Assembly (NCBI RefSeq): GCF_036327755.1
Contig: NZ_CP109596.1
Coordinates: 1,364,001 to 1,428,000 of the forward strand
Length of the DNA: 64,000 nucleotides
Origin: Nocardia sp. NBC_01503
Lineage (GTDB): Bacteria; Actinomycetota; Actinomycetes; Mycobacteriales; Mycobacteriaceae
Reading direction: 5' to 3'
Shown one piece after another: positions 51,567 to 60,994 of the stretch. The notes below the pieces were generated by a model that saw only the letters and a list, made by a program, of their open reading frames with translations, did no database searches and was not told the origin of the DNA. Made by a program: the position numbers and the translations under genes. Position 1 is the first letter of the stretch, and each line of letters opens with the position of its first letter.

Positions 51567-54500
51567 ATGCATCTCGGAGCAGCCGTCGGCATGCTGGACG
51601 AGGATCGGATGGAGGCCGCGCCGCGGCTCGAATTCGATCCTGGTTCGCAGCCGCCCGGCGCAAGGCTGGTCTGGCAGGGCGCCACGGCGTCGCTGACCGA
51701 GCTGATCGAGATCTTTTCCGCACTGGGTCTACACGTCACCACCCATGAGGTGGATTCCGATAGCGTGCGGGCCGAACACCGATTCACGTTCCGCCCCACC
51801 GCTTTCGAGCTCACCGAGGCGATGGCGCGACTGCTGGCCGAGGCCTTCGGAGCCGCCGCCGAGGGTGAGTTCGAGATCGACGGTTTCACCGGTTTGACCG
51901 CCTCGGCCGCCCTGCCGTGGCGCGATGTGGTGCTGGTGCGCGCGGCCTGCCGCTATCTGCGACAGGCGGGTCTGCGTCTAGGCGGTCCGACGATCGCCGA
52001 AATCCTCACCGCGCATTCGGATTTCGTGCGCGCGTTCGTGGAGCTGTTCCATGCCCGCTTCGATCCGGCGCATACCGATCGCACCGAGCTGGTCGATACC
52101 GCCGACGCGGAGGTTCGTCGCCGCCTGGAGGCCGCGACCACGCTGCCCGAGGATCAGTTGCTGCGCGGCCTGTACACATTCTGCTCGGCAGTGTTGCGCA
52201 CCAACTGGTTTCAGCCGGGCCGCGCGGTCGCCGCGTTCAAAATCGATCCGGCACGGCTCTCCCTGTCCGCCCCGATCACCCCGTATCGCGAGATCTTCGT
52301 ACATTCGACCCGCGTCGAGGGCAGTCATGTGCGCAGTGGCGTGATCGCCCGCGGCGGCCTGCGCTGGTCGGATCGCGTGGATGACTTCCGCACCGAGGTA
52401 CTGGGTCTGATGAAGACCCAGACGGTGAAGAATTCGGTCATCGTCCCCATGGGCGCGAAGGGCGCGTTCGTGGTGCGCGGCGGCGTCACCGATCCGGAGT
52501 CGGTCGAGTACGCGTATGCGGCGTTCATCGGCGGCCTGCTGGATGTCACCGACAATATCGCCGAGGGCGTCATTACGACCCCGCCGCGCACCGTGGTCTA
52601 CGACGACCCGGATTCCTACCTGGTGGTGGCCGCCGACAAGGGCACCGCCCGCTTCTCGGATCTGGCGAATTCCATTGCGGTGGCCCGCGGCTTCTGGCTG
52701 GGTGACGCCTTCGCCTCGGGCGGGTCGACCGGCTACGACCACAAGGCGCTGGGCATTACCGCGCGTGGTGCGTGGCGTTCGATTCGCCAGCACTTCGCCG
52801 AACTGGGTATCGATCCGGACGTGCAGCCCTTCACGGTCTCCGGTATCGGCGATATGTCCGGTGATGTCTTCGGCAATGGCATGTTGGAGACCGATCGCAT
52901 CCGCCTGGTGGCCGCCTTCGATCACCGGCATATCTTCCTGGATCCCGATCCGGACCCGGTGCTCTCGCATAAGGAACGCACCCGTCTGGCCGCGCTGGAG
53001 CGCAGCAGCTGGGCCGATTACGATCGCGCCCTCATCTCCGAGGGCGGCGGCGTCTGGCCGCGTACCGCCAAGTCGGTGCCGCTCTCCCCGCAGGTGCGCG
53101 AGCGCCTGGGCGTCACCGCCACGGAACTGCCCGCCCCCGAACTGATTCGGGCCATGTTGGGCGCCGAGGTGGACCTGCTCTTCAACGGCGGTATCGGCAC
53201 CTACGTCCGGGCGCGGACCGAACTCGACTCCGAGGTCGCGGACCCCTCCAATGACGAGGTGCGCATCACCGCCGATCAGCTGCGCTGCCGTGTGGTCGGC
53301 GAGGGCGGCAATCTGGGCCTGACCCAGCAGGCGCGTATCGAGTTCGCCGTCGCGGGCGGCAAGGTGAACGCCGACTTCATCGACAATGCCGCGGGCGTGG
53401 CCACCTCCGACCGCGAGGTCAATCTCAAGATCGCCCTGGATGCCGCTGTGGCGGAGGGCTTTTCGACGGTCGTCGAGCGCAATGAGCTACTCGCCGCCAA
53501 TGCCGATGCCGTGGCGCGCGCGGTGCTCGCCGACTGCGATCGGCAGGCGCTGGCCATCAGCCTGGCCGAGGCGCACGCACCGTTCCTCATCGACCGGCAC
53601 GGCCGCCTGATCGAAAACCTGGAGCAGGCCACCGATCTAGATCGCATCGCCGAATTCCTGCCCACTACGGCGGAGCTCGCGGCCCGCCGCCGCGCGGGCA
53701 AGGGTCTGGTGCGACCGGAGATCGCGGTACTGCTCGCCACGGCCAAAAACCTTGTCCGCGAGGAACTGCTGGCCTCGGACGCACTCACCGATCCGGTCGT
53801 CGCCGGAACCCTGGCAGGCTACTTCCCCGAGAAGATTCGCACCCTGCTGGGTGACCGCCTGCTGCACGAGCATCCGGTGGCCCGGGAGATCGTCGCGGTG
53901 GCCGCGGCGAACCAGGTGATCAACCGGGTCGGCCCCGGCATGATCCACCGTCTGGAGGAGCGGCTCGGCGCGGGCACCCCGCAGATCGTGCTGGCCTGCA
54001 CCGTGGTCGACGAGGTCCTGGATGTCGACCGCTGGTGGCGTGAGGCGCTGGCCATGCCCGGCGTCTCCCCACAGGTCCGCATGGGTGTGCTCAAGGGCAT
54101 TCAGGATGCGGTGGAGCAGGCCACCGCCTGGTTGCTGACGCATCGCGCCGCCGATTCCTGGTCCGCCGAGATCGACCGCCACGCAACACTTGTCGGCGAA
54201 TTGATCGCGGTCCTGCCCCGCCCGGCCGGCCACTCGGGCCGGGATCTGGCCAACCTGCGCCTGCTCTCCCAGGCCCTGCCCCTGAGCGATACGGCCCGCC
54301 GCACCGACCTGCCGGTGCCCCTGGTCGCCCAGACCTATCGCGAACTCGGCGAACTGATCGGCCTGGACTGGCTGGCAACAACTTTCGCCACCACCCGCAC
54401 CTCCGATCACTGGGAAACCCTCGCCGCCGCGGTCCTGGCCGATGAACTCCAATCGCGTTGGCACACACTGGTGGCCGCCGTCCTGGCCGAGGCGTCCCCC

Positions 54501-54665
54501 GGCGATTCGGCCCGCGAGCACGTGATCGGCTGGAAATCCACCCCCGCCGCCCTGCGCCTGGTCGAACTGGTCGCCCGCCTGCGCCGCTCCGGCACAGTCG
54601 ATATCGCCCGCCTCTGCGTAGTGAACGCCGAACTGGCCACGGCCGCCCTCCCCGGAGAGCACTAG
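51567..54665 (+). CDS. gdh: NAD-dependent glutamate dehydrogenase, short form
   Basis: The enzyme oxidises glutamate to 2-oxoglutarate and ammonia with NAD. The 1032-residue protein keeps the catalytic core of the large GdhB/GDH-180 family: GVIARGGLRWSDRVDDFRTE, KNSVIVPMGAKGAFV, SGIGDMSGDVFGNGM, NGGIGTYVRA and GEGGNLGLTQQ, then the C-terminal helical domain. The family usually has about 1550-1650 residues; here the first about 550 regulatory residues (ACT-like and tetramer-forming parts) are missing. The start at ATG 51567 lies nine bases after GGGAG; a TTG at 51558 is less likely. No coding trace of the missing part is seen upstream, so it is a true short form rather than a frameshift. It may recycle glutamate produced by the nearby GABA transaminase. 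Confidence 0.9.
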   Translation: MHLGAAVGMLDEDRMEAAPRLEFDPGSQPPGARLVWQGATASLTELIEIFSALGLHVTTHEVDSDSVRAEHRFTFRPTAFELTEAMARLLAEAFGAAAEGEFEIDGFTGLTASAALPWRDVVLVRAACRYLRQAGLRLGGPTIAEILTAHSDFVRAFVELFHARFDPAHTDRTELVDTADAEVRRRLEAATTLPEDQLLRGLYTFCSAVLRTNWFQPGRAVAAFKIDPARLSLSAPITPYREIFVHSTRVEGSHVRSGVIARGGLRWSDRVDDFRTEVLGLMKTQTVKNSVIVPMGAKGAFVVRGGVTDPESVEYAYAAFIGGLLDVTDNIAEGVITTPPRTVVYDDPDSYLVVAADKGTARFSDLANSIAVARGFWLGDAFASGGSTGYDHKALGITARGAWRSIRQHFAELGIDPDVQPFTVSGIGDMSGDVFGNGMLETDRIRLVAAFDHRHIFLDPDPDPVLSHKERTRLAALERSSWADYDRALISEGGGVWPRTAKSVPLSPQVRERLGVTATELPAPELIRAMLGAEVDLLFNGGIGTYVRARTELDSEVADPSNDEVRITADQLRCRVVGEGGNLGLTQQARIEFAVAGGKVNADFIDNAAGVATSDREVNLKIALDAAVAEGFSTVVERNELLAANADAVARAVLADCDRQALAISLAEAHAPFLIDRHGRLIENLEQATDLDRIAEFLPTTAELAARRRAGKGLVRPEIAVLLATAKNLVREELLASDALTDPVVAGTLAGYFPEKIRTLLGDRLLHEHPVAREIVAVAAANQVINRVGPGMIHRLEERLGAGTPQIVLACTVVDEVLDVDRWWREALAMPGVSPQVRMGVLKGIQDAVEQATAWLLTHRAADSWSAEIDRHATLVGELIAVLPRPAGHSGRDLANLRLLSQALPLSDTARRTDLPVPLVAQTYRELGELIGLDWLATTFATTRTSDHWETLAAAVLADELQSRWHTLVAAVLAEASPGDSAREHVIGWKSTPAALRLVELVARLRRSGTVDIARLCVVNAELATAALPGEH

Positions 54666-54716
54666 CGCGGAATTACACCCCGACCGGACTTCCGCCCGAT
54701 TCCGTTGCGCCACAGA

Positions 54717-54753
54717 GTGTGTGGATCCCGGCCAAACGCACGCCGGGACGACG
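54717..54753. repeat. Dispersed palindromic repeat copy, inverted orientation
   Basis: This copy reads gtgtgtggatcccggcc, loop, gcacgccgggacgacg, the reverse complement of the consensus. It lies 52 bp after the glutamate dehydrogenase stop. Confidence 0.7.
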
Positions 54754-54840
54754 AGGTGGGCCATGCCCGAAAGGACGCGGCAGAGACCTGCTTCCGATTC
54801 ACGAGGTGGCCTGCTACTGAGGTGGGGGTGCTACATCCCC

Positions 54841-54873
54841 CGTTATCCCGGCGCTCTTCTTGTCCGGGATCAC
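54841..54873. repeat. Dispersed palindromic repeat copy, degenerate
   Basis: This copy reads cgttatcccggcgctc, loop, ttgtccgggatcacc, with the stem reduced to ATCCCGG/CCGGGAT. Together with the inverted copy at 54717 it makes a pair of opposed elements within the 253-bp gap before the PucR gene; nothing else is visible in that gap. Confidence 0.6.
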
Positions 54874-54918
54874 CGGCCGCGAAGGCGGGCGGCGGTCTGT
54901 AATCGCCCGCCGGTCGTT

Positions 54919-56445
54919 TCAGCGGCGGGCGATGACGGCCAGCAGGAGTTCCGCACGCACCAGGGCTTGGTCCAATTGCACGCCGAGGACGGATTCGATC
55001 TTGGCGATTCGGCTGCGCAGGGTGTGCCGGTGGACTCCGAGTGCCGTTGCGGCGGTTTCCCATTGGCCGTGCGCTTCGAGATAGGCGCGCAGCGAGGCGA
55101 TCAGATCGGTGCCGTGCCGGTCGTCGTAGTCGACCAGTGGTTGCAGCATGGCTTCGGAGACCGCGCTCAGGACGCGCTGGGCTTCGGGGAATGCCAGCAG
55201 GGCGTGGCCCGCGAGAGCTGCCAGCTCGAGTGGGCGCGCGCCGGGTAGTGCTGCGGAGGAGGCCAATTCGGCGTGCTCGATGGCGGCATTGAAGCGGCGC
55301 AACGGATGCGGGGCGCTGAGTCCGGCCCGCATGGTGGCGCGTACTTCGGCGGATATCCCGGCCAGGAGTTTTTCGGCGGTCTCATCGGTATCCGAGCCCG
55401 GCAGCAGGATGGCTGCCCGGTCCCCCGCCAGGTGCGCGAAGAGCTGGCGGTTCATCGGATGCAGCTGGGTGTCGACGGTTTCCAGTGCCCGGGTGGCATC
55501 GGCCGGGTTGGCGCACCACAGTACGAGCGCGCGAATGCGCCCGGTGCGATCGGCGGCCGTGGCCAGGTGCTGCCACATGATGTCGGGATCACCGGGTTCC
55601 TCCAGCAGCATGGTCATGGCCTGGGAGTTCAACCGGTTCTGTGCGATTCGCAGTCGCGCGGGTTTCTCGAAGTCGAGCGCGAGCAGTGAACTGGCATGCC
55701 CCAGCAGCACCTGATCGACCGAGCTGAGCGCGGTCGCGGTGACCACCGTGAGGTGCCCGTGCACGGTCTGACCCGCCGTAATAGCTTGCAGCACAATGTA
55801 TTGCCCGGATGGCAGCTGAAGCACCCCACTACCGGCCCCATCACCGCGGGTGGCGAGGAATTCACCGATCCGCTCGATGATCTCGGCGGCGGGCTGCCGC
55901 GGATGCGCCTCGGAGACCGCCCCGTCCGCACCGACCACCAGCACGGTGGCCGAGAGCGCGGCGGACAGCTCCTTGATCACCGCGCGCGGCCCCTGAATGG
56001 CGGCGCGGGTCATGCGCGGCTGGGCACGGGAGGCGCGCAGCACCTTCTCGTACTCCTGTTCGGCGAGCCGCTGCATGACCTTCTTGGTGATCGCGCCGAA
56101 GGGTGTCGGCAGCGGTACCTCGAACAGGGGCAGCCCCAGCCGATCGGCGGTCTCGACCAGATCCTCGGGCACGGTTTCGTGCGAGAGCCCGACCCCGAAT
56201 CCAACTCCGGCGACCCCGGCCCGATCCAGGTCTTCGAGGTATCGCAGTCGATCCGCGCGACTGAGCGGCAACCCCATCCCGGTGGTGAGCACCAGCTCGC
56301 CGCCGGAGAGCCACTGCTGGGCATCGGTGAGTTCGGAGGTCAGGGAGAGCGTGATGGAGCGTCCCAGCCCCGTACCGCCCCCTTTGAGCACGAGCCCGAG
56401 CTCGGGTTGGGACAGTACCCATCGAACCGGAATTCCCGCGTTCAC
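54919..56445 (-). CDS. PucR-family transcriptional regulator
   Basis: This 508-residue regulator has the N-terminal PucR sensor domain (about 1-125: GTGLGRSITLSLTSEL, WLSGGELVLTTGMGL, AGVAGVGFGVGLSHETVPED), a GGDEF-like central part, and the C-terminal PucR helix-turn-helix (LRAYLEAHGQWETAATALGV and HRHTLRSRIAKIESVLG). I chose GTG 56445, five bases after GGGAG; the frame is open further upstream but would enter the promoter of the divergent operon. It is transcribed away from the aminobutyraldehyde/GABA operon and very probably controls it from the 140-bp gap, perhaps with GABA or a polyamine as inducer. Confidence 0.9.
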   Translation of the reverse strand: MNAGIPVRWVLSQPELGLVLKGGGTGLGRSITLSLTSELTDAQQWLSGGELVLTTGMGLPLSRADRLRYLEDLDRAGVAGVGFGVGLSHETVPEDLVETADRLGLPLFEVPLPTPFGAITKKVMQRLAEQEYEKVLRASRAQPRMTRAAIQGPRAVIKELSAALSATVLVVGADGAVSEAHPRQPAAEIIERIGEFLATRGDGAGSGVLQLPSGQYIVLQAITAGQTVHGHLTVVTATALSSVDQVLLGHASSLLALDFEKPARLRIAQNRLNSQAMTMLLEEPGDPDIMWQHLATAADRTGRIRALVLWCANPADATRALETVDTQLHPMNRQLFAHLAGDRAAILLPGSDTDETAEKLLAGISAEVRATMRAGLSAPHPLRRFNAAIEHAELASSAALPGARPLELAALAGHALLAFPEAQRVLSAVSEAMLQPLVDYDDRHGTDLIASLRAYLEAHGQWETAATALGVHRHTLRSRIAKIESVLGVQLDQALVRAELLLAVIARR

Positions 56446-56585
56446 AGCGCTCCCATAGCAAACTGGACAGATTGTCGAAACCCGATTCTGCCCGTACGCC
56501 GATCCGGCGGGTGACGCGGGGGTGTGTCGCACAGCACACTGGCTGGCAACAGCACAGCACTCCCCACCAACGAGATCGGGCACAC
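56446..56585. promoter_or_regulatory. Divergent promoter region of PucR and the GABA/agmatine operon
   Basis: These 140 bases must hold both promoters and the regulator site. A GTGTGTCGCACAGCACAC stretch at about 56521-56538 contains an imperfect GTGTG/CACAC inverted repeat that may be an operator. No reliable -35/-10 pair was identified. Confidence 0.35.
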
Positions 56586-58013
56586 ATGACTGACATGCTT
56601 CGCAACTACATCGACGGCCGGTTCGTAGCCGCGACCGCCTCGGAGTCGTTCGAACTGATCAGCCCGGTGGACGAATCGGTCACCGGCCGCAGCCCGATCT
56701 CCGGCCCGGCCGATATCGAGGCCGCCGTCGCCGCCGCCGCCCGCGCGTTCCCGGCATGGCAGGCGAGCACCCCGAGTCAGCGTCAGGCCGCCCTGTTGCG
56801 GCTGGCCGATGCCATCGAGGCCAACTCCGAGGCGATCGTCGAGGCGCAGTGCCGCGATACCGGTCAGCCCAAGCATCTGGTCGCCGCCGAGGAGGTGGCC
56901 GCCGGAGCCGATCACCTGCGCTTCTTCGCCGGTGCGGCGCGCATGCTCGAGGGCAAGTCGGCGGGCGAGTACATGACGGGTTTCACCTCGTACGTGCGCC
57001 GCGAACCGGTCGGCGTCATCGGTCAGGTGACCCCCTGGAACTACCCGTTCATGATGGCCATCTGGAAGATCGGCCCGGCGCTGGCGACCGGAAACACCGT
57101 GGTGCTCAAGCCGAGTGACACCACCCCGGGCAGCACCCTCGTGCTGGCGGAGCTGACGCGGGGCATCCTCCCGGACGGTGTCCTCAATGTCGTGCTCGGT
57201 ACCGCCGCGAGTGGCGCTGCCCTGGTGAGCCATCCGCGCCTGGACATGGTGGCCATCACCGGTTCGGTGCGCGCGGGCATCGCGGTGGCGACCGCGGCGG
57301 CCGAACAGGTCAAGCGGGCGCATCTGGAGCTGGGTGGCAATGCCCCGGTGGTGGTCTTCGGTGATGCCGATCTGGCGACCGCCGCCGACCGCATCGGTGA
57401 TGCGGCGTTCTTCAATGCCGGTCAGGACTGCACCGCCGCCACCCGCGTGCTGGTGCACGAATCGGTGCACGATGAGCTGGTCGCGGCCCTGGTGAAGAAG
57501 GCCCAGACCGTGCGGCCCGGCCTGCCGGACGATACCGAGGCCGCGTACGGCCCGCTCAACAACGTCCGTCACTTCGAGTCGGTGACCGGCAAGCTCGCGG
57601 CGCTGCCACCGCACGCCACCATCGCGACCGGCGGTAGTCGAGTGGGCGACAAGGGTTTCTATCTCGCGCCGACCATTGTCACCGGTGTCCGCCAGGACGA
57701 TCCGATAGTGCGGGAGGAGACCTTCGGCCCGGTGATCACCGTGCAGTCCTTCACCGACGAGGCGCAGGCCATCCAGCTCGCCAATGATGTCGACTACGGC
57801 CTGGCCTCGAGTGTGTGGACTCGCGATCACGGTGTGGTGCAGCGTGTTTCGGCCGCACTGGACTTCGGCGCGGTGTGGGTGAACTGCCATATCCCGCTGG
57901 TGGCGGAGATGCCGCACGGTGGTTTCAAGCGTTCGGGCTACGGCAAGGATCTCTCCGCGTACGGCGTGGAGGACTACACCCGCATCAAGCACGTCATGAG
58001 CGCGCACGACTGA
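56586..58013 (+). CDS. patD: Gamma-aminobutyraldehyde dehydrogenase
   Basis: This 475-residue aldehyde dehydrogenase has the catalytic Cys282 in FNAGQDCTAATRV and the general base E248 in LELGGNAPVVVFGDADL. The GQDCTAATR context is characteristic of gamma-aminobutyraldehyde dehydrogenases (YdcW/PatD type), which make GABA from aminobutyraldehyde with NAD. The N-terminal YIDGRFV and the VTPWNYPF motif are standard. The start is ATG 56586; an ATG three codons later is possible. It is the first gene of the operon and sits 38 bp before gabT. Substrate assignment rests on the motif and on the neighbouring GABA genes. Confidence 0.88.
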   Translation: MTDMLRNYIDGRFVAATASESFELISPVDESVTGRSPISGPADIEAAVAAAARAFPAWQASTPSQRQAALLRLADAIEANSEAIVEAQCRDTGQPKHLVAAEEVAAGADHLRFFAGAARMLEGKSAGEYMTGFTSYVRREPVGVIGQVTPWNYPFMMAIWKIGPALATGNTVVLKPSDTTPGSTLVLAELTRGILPDGVLNVVLGTAASGAALVSHPRLDMVAITGSVRAGIAVATAAAEQVKRAHLELGGNAPVVVFGDADLATAADRIGDAAFFNAGQDCTAATRVLVHESVHDELVAALVKKAQTVRPGLPDDTEAAYGPLNNVRHFESVTGKLAALPPHATIATGGSRVGDKGFYLAPTIVTGVRQDDPIVREETFGPVITVQSFTDEAQAIQLANDVDYGLASSVWTRDHGVVQRVSAALDFGAVWVNCHIPLVAEMPHGGFKRSGYGKDLSAYGVEDYTRIKHVMSAHD

Positions 58014-58051
58014 GCACCGTCCCTAAACCCTTTTCCGCAGAAGGATTCTCA

Positions 58052-59395
58052 ATGACCGAGATCAGCTACCGGCTCCCGCAGCAGCGGGTGCTGAACACCG
58101 CCCTGCCGGGCCCGCGCTCGCAGGAGCTGGCCGCGCGGCGCAAGGCCGCCGTCGCCGCGGGTGTGGGTTCGACCGCGCCGGTGTACGCCGCGGACGCCGA
58201 TGGCGGCGTCATCGTGGATGTGGACGGTAACTCCCTCATCGATCTGGCCGCCGGTATCGCGGTCACCAATGTCGGCGCCTCGCATCCGAAAGTGGTTGCG
58301 GCGGTACAGGAACAGATTGAGCGTTTCGCGCACACCTGTTTCATGGTGACCCCGTACGAGGCGTATATCGCGGTCTGCGAGCAGCTGGCCGCGCTCACCC
58401 CCGGCGATCACGAGAAGCGCAGCGTGCTCTTCAACTCCGGCGCCGAGGCCGTGGAGAACGCCATCAAGGTGGCGCGCCTGGCCACCGACCGCAGCGCGGT
58501 GGTCGCCTTCGATCACGCGTACCACGGTCGCACCAACCTGACCATGGCGCTGACCGCGAAGTCCATGCCGTACAAGGCGCATTTCGGCCCGTTCGCGCCC
58601 GAGGTGTACCGCATGCCCATGTCCTACCCGTTCCGCGACGGCGGCCTGGACGGCGTAGCCGCTGCCCGCGAGGCGATTTCGCGCATCGAGAAGCAGATCG
58701 GCGCGGATTCGGTGGCGGCGATCATCATCGAGCCGATCCAGGGCGAGGGCGGATTCATCGTTCCCGCCGCGGGATTCCTGCCGACCCTGGTCGAGTGGGC
58801 GCGCGCCAATGGCGTCGTGTTCATCGCCGATGAGGTGCAGACCGGTTTCGCCCGCACCGGCGACTGGTTCGCCTGCGAGGCCGAAGGCGTTGTCCCGGAC
58901 ATCATCACGATGGCCAAGGGGATCGCCGGCGGTATGCCACTGAGCGCCATCACCGGCCGCGCCGACCTCCTGGACGCCGTGCACGCGGGCGGTCTGGGCG
59001 GCACCTACGGTGGCAATCCGGTGGCCTGCGCCGCCGCGCTCGCCGCCATCGACGCCATTCGCGAGCATGACCTGCCCGCCCGCGCCCGCCATATCGGCGA
59101 GGTCGCGCTGGCCCGTTTCAATGAACTGGCACAGCGTGTTCCGGCCATCGGTGATGTCCGCGGCCGGGGCGCGATGCTGGCCCTCGAATTCGTCCGCCCC
59201 GGCACCACCGAGCCCGATGCCGCGCTGACGGCCGCCATTGCCAAGCGCTGCCTGGAGCAGGGTGTGATCACCCTGACCTGCGGCACCTTCGGCAATGTCA
59301 TCCGCCTGCTGCCCCCGCTGGTGATCAGCGATGAGCTACTCGACGAGGCGCTGACGGTGCTCTGCACCGCCGTCAGCGATCTCGCGGCTGAATAA
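58052..59395 (+). CDS. gabT: 4-aminobutyrate aminotransferase
   Basis: This 447-residue class III PLP aminotransferase moves the amino group of GABA to 2-oxoglutarate, giving succinate semialdehyde and glutamate. The PLP Lys is K289 (ITMAKGIAGGMPLSA), the cofactor Asp lies in FIADEVQTGFARTG, and NSGAEAVENAIKVAR and FDHAYHGRTNLTMALT bind phosphate and ring. It starts at ATG 58052 after AGAAGGA. It ends 15 bp before gabD. Confidence 0.95.
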   Translation: MTEISYRLPQQRVLNTALPGPRSQELAARRKAAVAAGVGSTAPVYAADADGGVIVDVDGNSLIDLAAGIAVTNVGASHPKVVAAVQEQIERFAHTCFMVTPYEAYIAVCEQLAALTPGDHEKRSVLFNSGAEAVENAIKVARLATDRSAVVAFDHAYHGRTNLTMALTAKSMPYKAHFGPFAPEVYRMPMSYPFRDGGLDGVAAAREAISRIEKQIGADSVAAIIIEPIQGEGGFIVPAAGFLPTLVEWARANGVVFIADEVQTGFARTGDWFACEAEGVVPDIITMAKGIAGGMPLSAITGRADLLDAVHAGGLGGTYGGNPVACAAALAAIDAIREHDLPARARHIGEVALARFNELAQRVPAIGDVRGRGAMLALEFVRPGTTEPDAALTAAIAKRCLEQGVITLTCGTFGNVIRLLPPLVISDELLDEALTVLCTAVSDLAAE

Positions 59396-59410
59396 CGGTC
59401 AGGGAGAACA

Positions 59411-60862
59411 ATGTTGGAGTACGACCGGATCAGCGGCCTCATCCCCACCGGTGTGTGGATCGACGGCAAATCCGAACCCGCCGAAACCACCTTCGCAGTG
59501 CGCAATCCGGCGACCGGTGAGGTTCTCACCGAGGTCGCCGACGGCACCGGCGCGGATGCCCTGCGCGCCCTGGACTCGGCCAGCCGCGTCCAATCCACCT
59601 GGGCCGCAACCGCTCCGCGTGAGCGCTCGGCGATTCTGCGCCGCGCCTGGGAGATCTTGATCGATCGCACCGAGGAGATCGCTCTCCTGATGACCTTGGA
59701 GATGGGCAAGACCCTGGCCGAGGCCCGCGGTGAGGTCGCCTACGGCGGCGAATTCCTGCGCTGGTTCAGCGAGGAGGCGGTGCGCATCGGCGGCCGCTAC
59801 ACCGACTCCCCCGCCGGGACCGGCCGCATTCTGGTCACCCAGCAGCCGGTCGGCCCGGTGCTGGCCATCACACCGTGGAACTTCCCGCTGGCCATGGGTT
59901 CTCGCAAGATCGGCCCCGCGCTGGCCGCGGGCTGCACGGTCATTGTGAAGCCCGCCGAGGACACCCCGCTCACCATGCTGGCCCTGGCGCGGATTTTCGC
60001 CGAGGCCGGTCTCCCCGAGGGCGTGCTCTCAGTGGTCCCGGGTAGCGATGCCGCCGCGATTACCGCGCCGCTGCTCGCCGATCCGCGACTGCGCAAGGTC
60101 ACCTTCACCGGGTCGACCCGCGTGGGCAAGCTGCTGCTGCGCCAGGCCGCCGACAATGTGCTGCGCACCTCCATGGAGTTGGGTGGCAATGCCCCCTTCA
60201 TCGTGTTCGAGGACGCCGATCTGGAGCAGGCGCTCGCCGGTGCCATGGCGGCCAAGATGCGCAATGGCGGTGAGGCGTGCACCGCGGCGAACCGCATCTA
60301 CGTGCACAATTCGATCCGCGCGGAATTCGCCTCCCGCCTCGCCGAGAAGATCGGCGCACTGCGCGTCGGCCCCGGCCACGAGCCGGGCGTGGACACCGGT
60401 CCGCTCATCAATGAGCGTCAGCGCGATAGCGTCGCCGCCCTGGTGGAGGACGCCGTCGCGGCCGGTGCCGTCATCCGCACCGGCGGTAAGGCGATCGACG
60501 GGCCGGGCTGGTTCTTCCAGCCGACCGTGCTCGACGAGGTGCCGCGTACCGCCCGCATGCATCGCGAGGAGATCTTCGGACCCGTCGCCGCCATCTACGG
60601 CTTCGACACCGAGGAGGACGTCGTGGCCGCGGCCAATGACACCGAATACGGTCTGGCCGCTTACTTCTACACCGCGGATCTGGACCGCGCCCTGCGTGTT
60701 TCGAGCGCCCTGGATGCCGGCATGGTCGGCGTGAATCGCGGTGTCATCTCCGATCCGGCGGCCCCGTTCGGCGGCGTCAAGCAGTCCGGTCTGGGCAGTG
60801 AGGGTGGGTCCGAAGGGATTCACGAGTACCTCGACACCAAATACGTCGCGCTGACCCGTTGA
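59411..60862 (+). CDS. gabD: Succinate-semialdehyde dehydrogenase
   Basis: This 483-residue aldehyde dehydrogenase has catalytic Cys290 in GGEACTAANRIYVH and the base Glu in MELGGNAPFIVFEDADL, both typical of the succinate-semialdehyde type; the VTPWNFPLAM-like ITPWNFPLAMGSRKIGPALA segment also fits. It oxidises the product of GabT to succinate for the TCA cycle. It starts at ATG 59411 after GGGAG. The 132 bp to the permease gene include a CCGGC/GCCGG hairpin that may be a decayed copy of the dispersed repeat. Confidence 0.93.
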   Translation: MLEYDRISGLIPTGVWIDGKSEPAETTFAVRNPATGEVLTEVADGTGADALRALDSASRVQSTWAATAPRERSAILRRAWEILIDRTEEIALLMTLEMGKTLAEARGEVAYGGEFLRWFSEEAVRIGGRYTDSPAGTGRILVTQQPVGPVLAITPWNFPLAMGSRKIGPALAAGCTVIVKPAEDTPLTMLALARIFAEAGLPEGVLSVVPGSDAAAITAPLLADPRLRKVTFTGSTRVGKLLLRQAADNVLRTSMELGGNAPFIVFEDADLEQALAGAMAAKMRNGGEACTAANRIYVHNSIRAEFASRLAEKIGALRVGPGHEPGVDTGPLINERQRDSVAALVEDAVAAGAVIRTGGKAIDGPGWFFQPTVLDEVPRTARMHREEIFGPVAAIYGFDTEEDVVAAANDTEYGLAAYFYTADLDRALRVSSALDAGMVGVNRGVISDPAAPFGGVKQSGLGSEGGSEGIHEYLDTKYVALTR

Positions 60863-60994
60863 CGTCATCGGCACCCCGGCCCCTGTGCCGGATTCGGTGC
60901 CACCCCGCTCTCCGGCACTGCCGCCGGACAGCGGTTCTCCACCGGCGAGGTGGGTGCTTTCGCGGTACCGCCAGACCCAGTACGAGGAGCTTGG

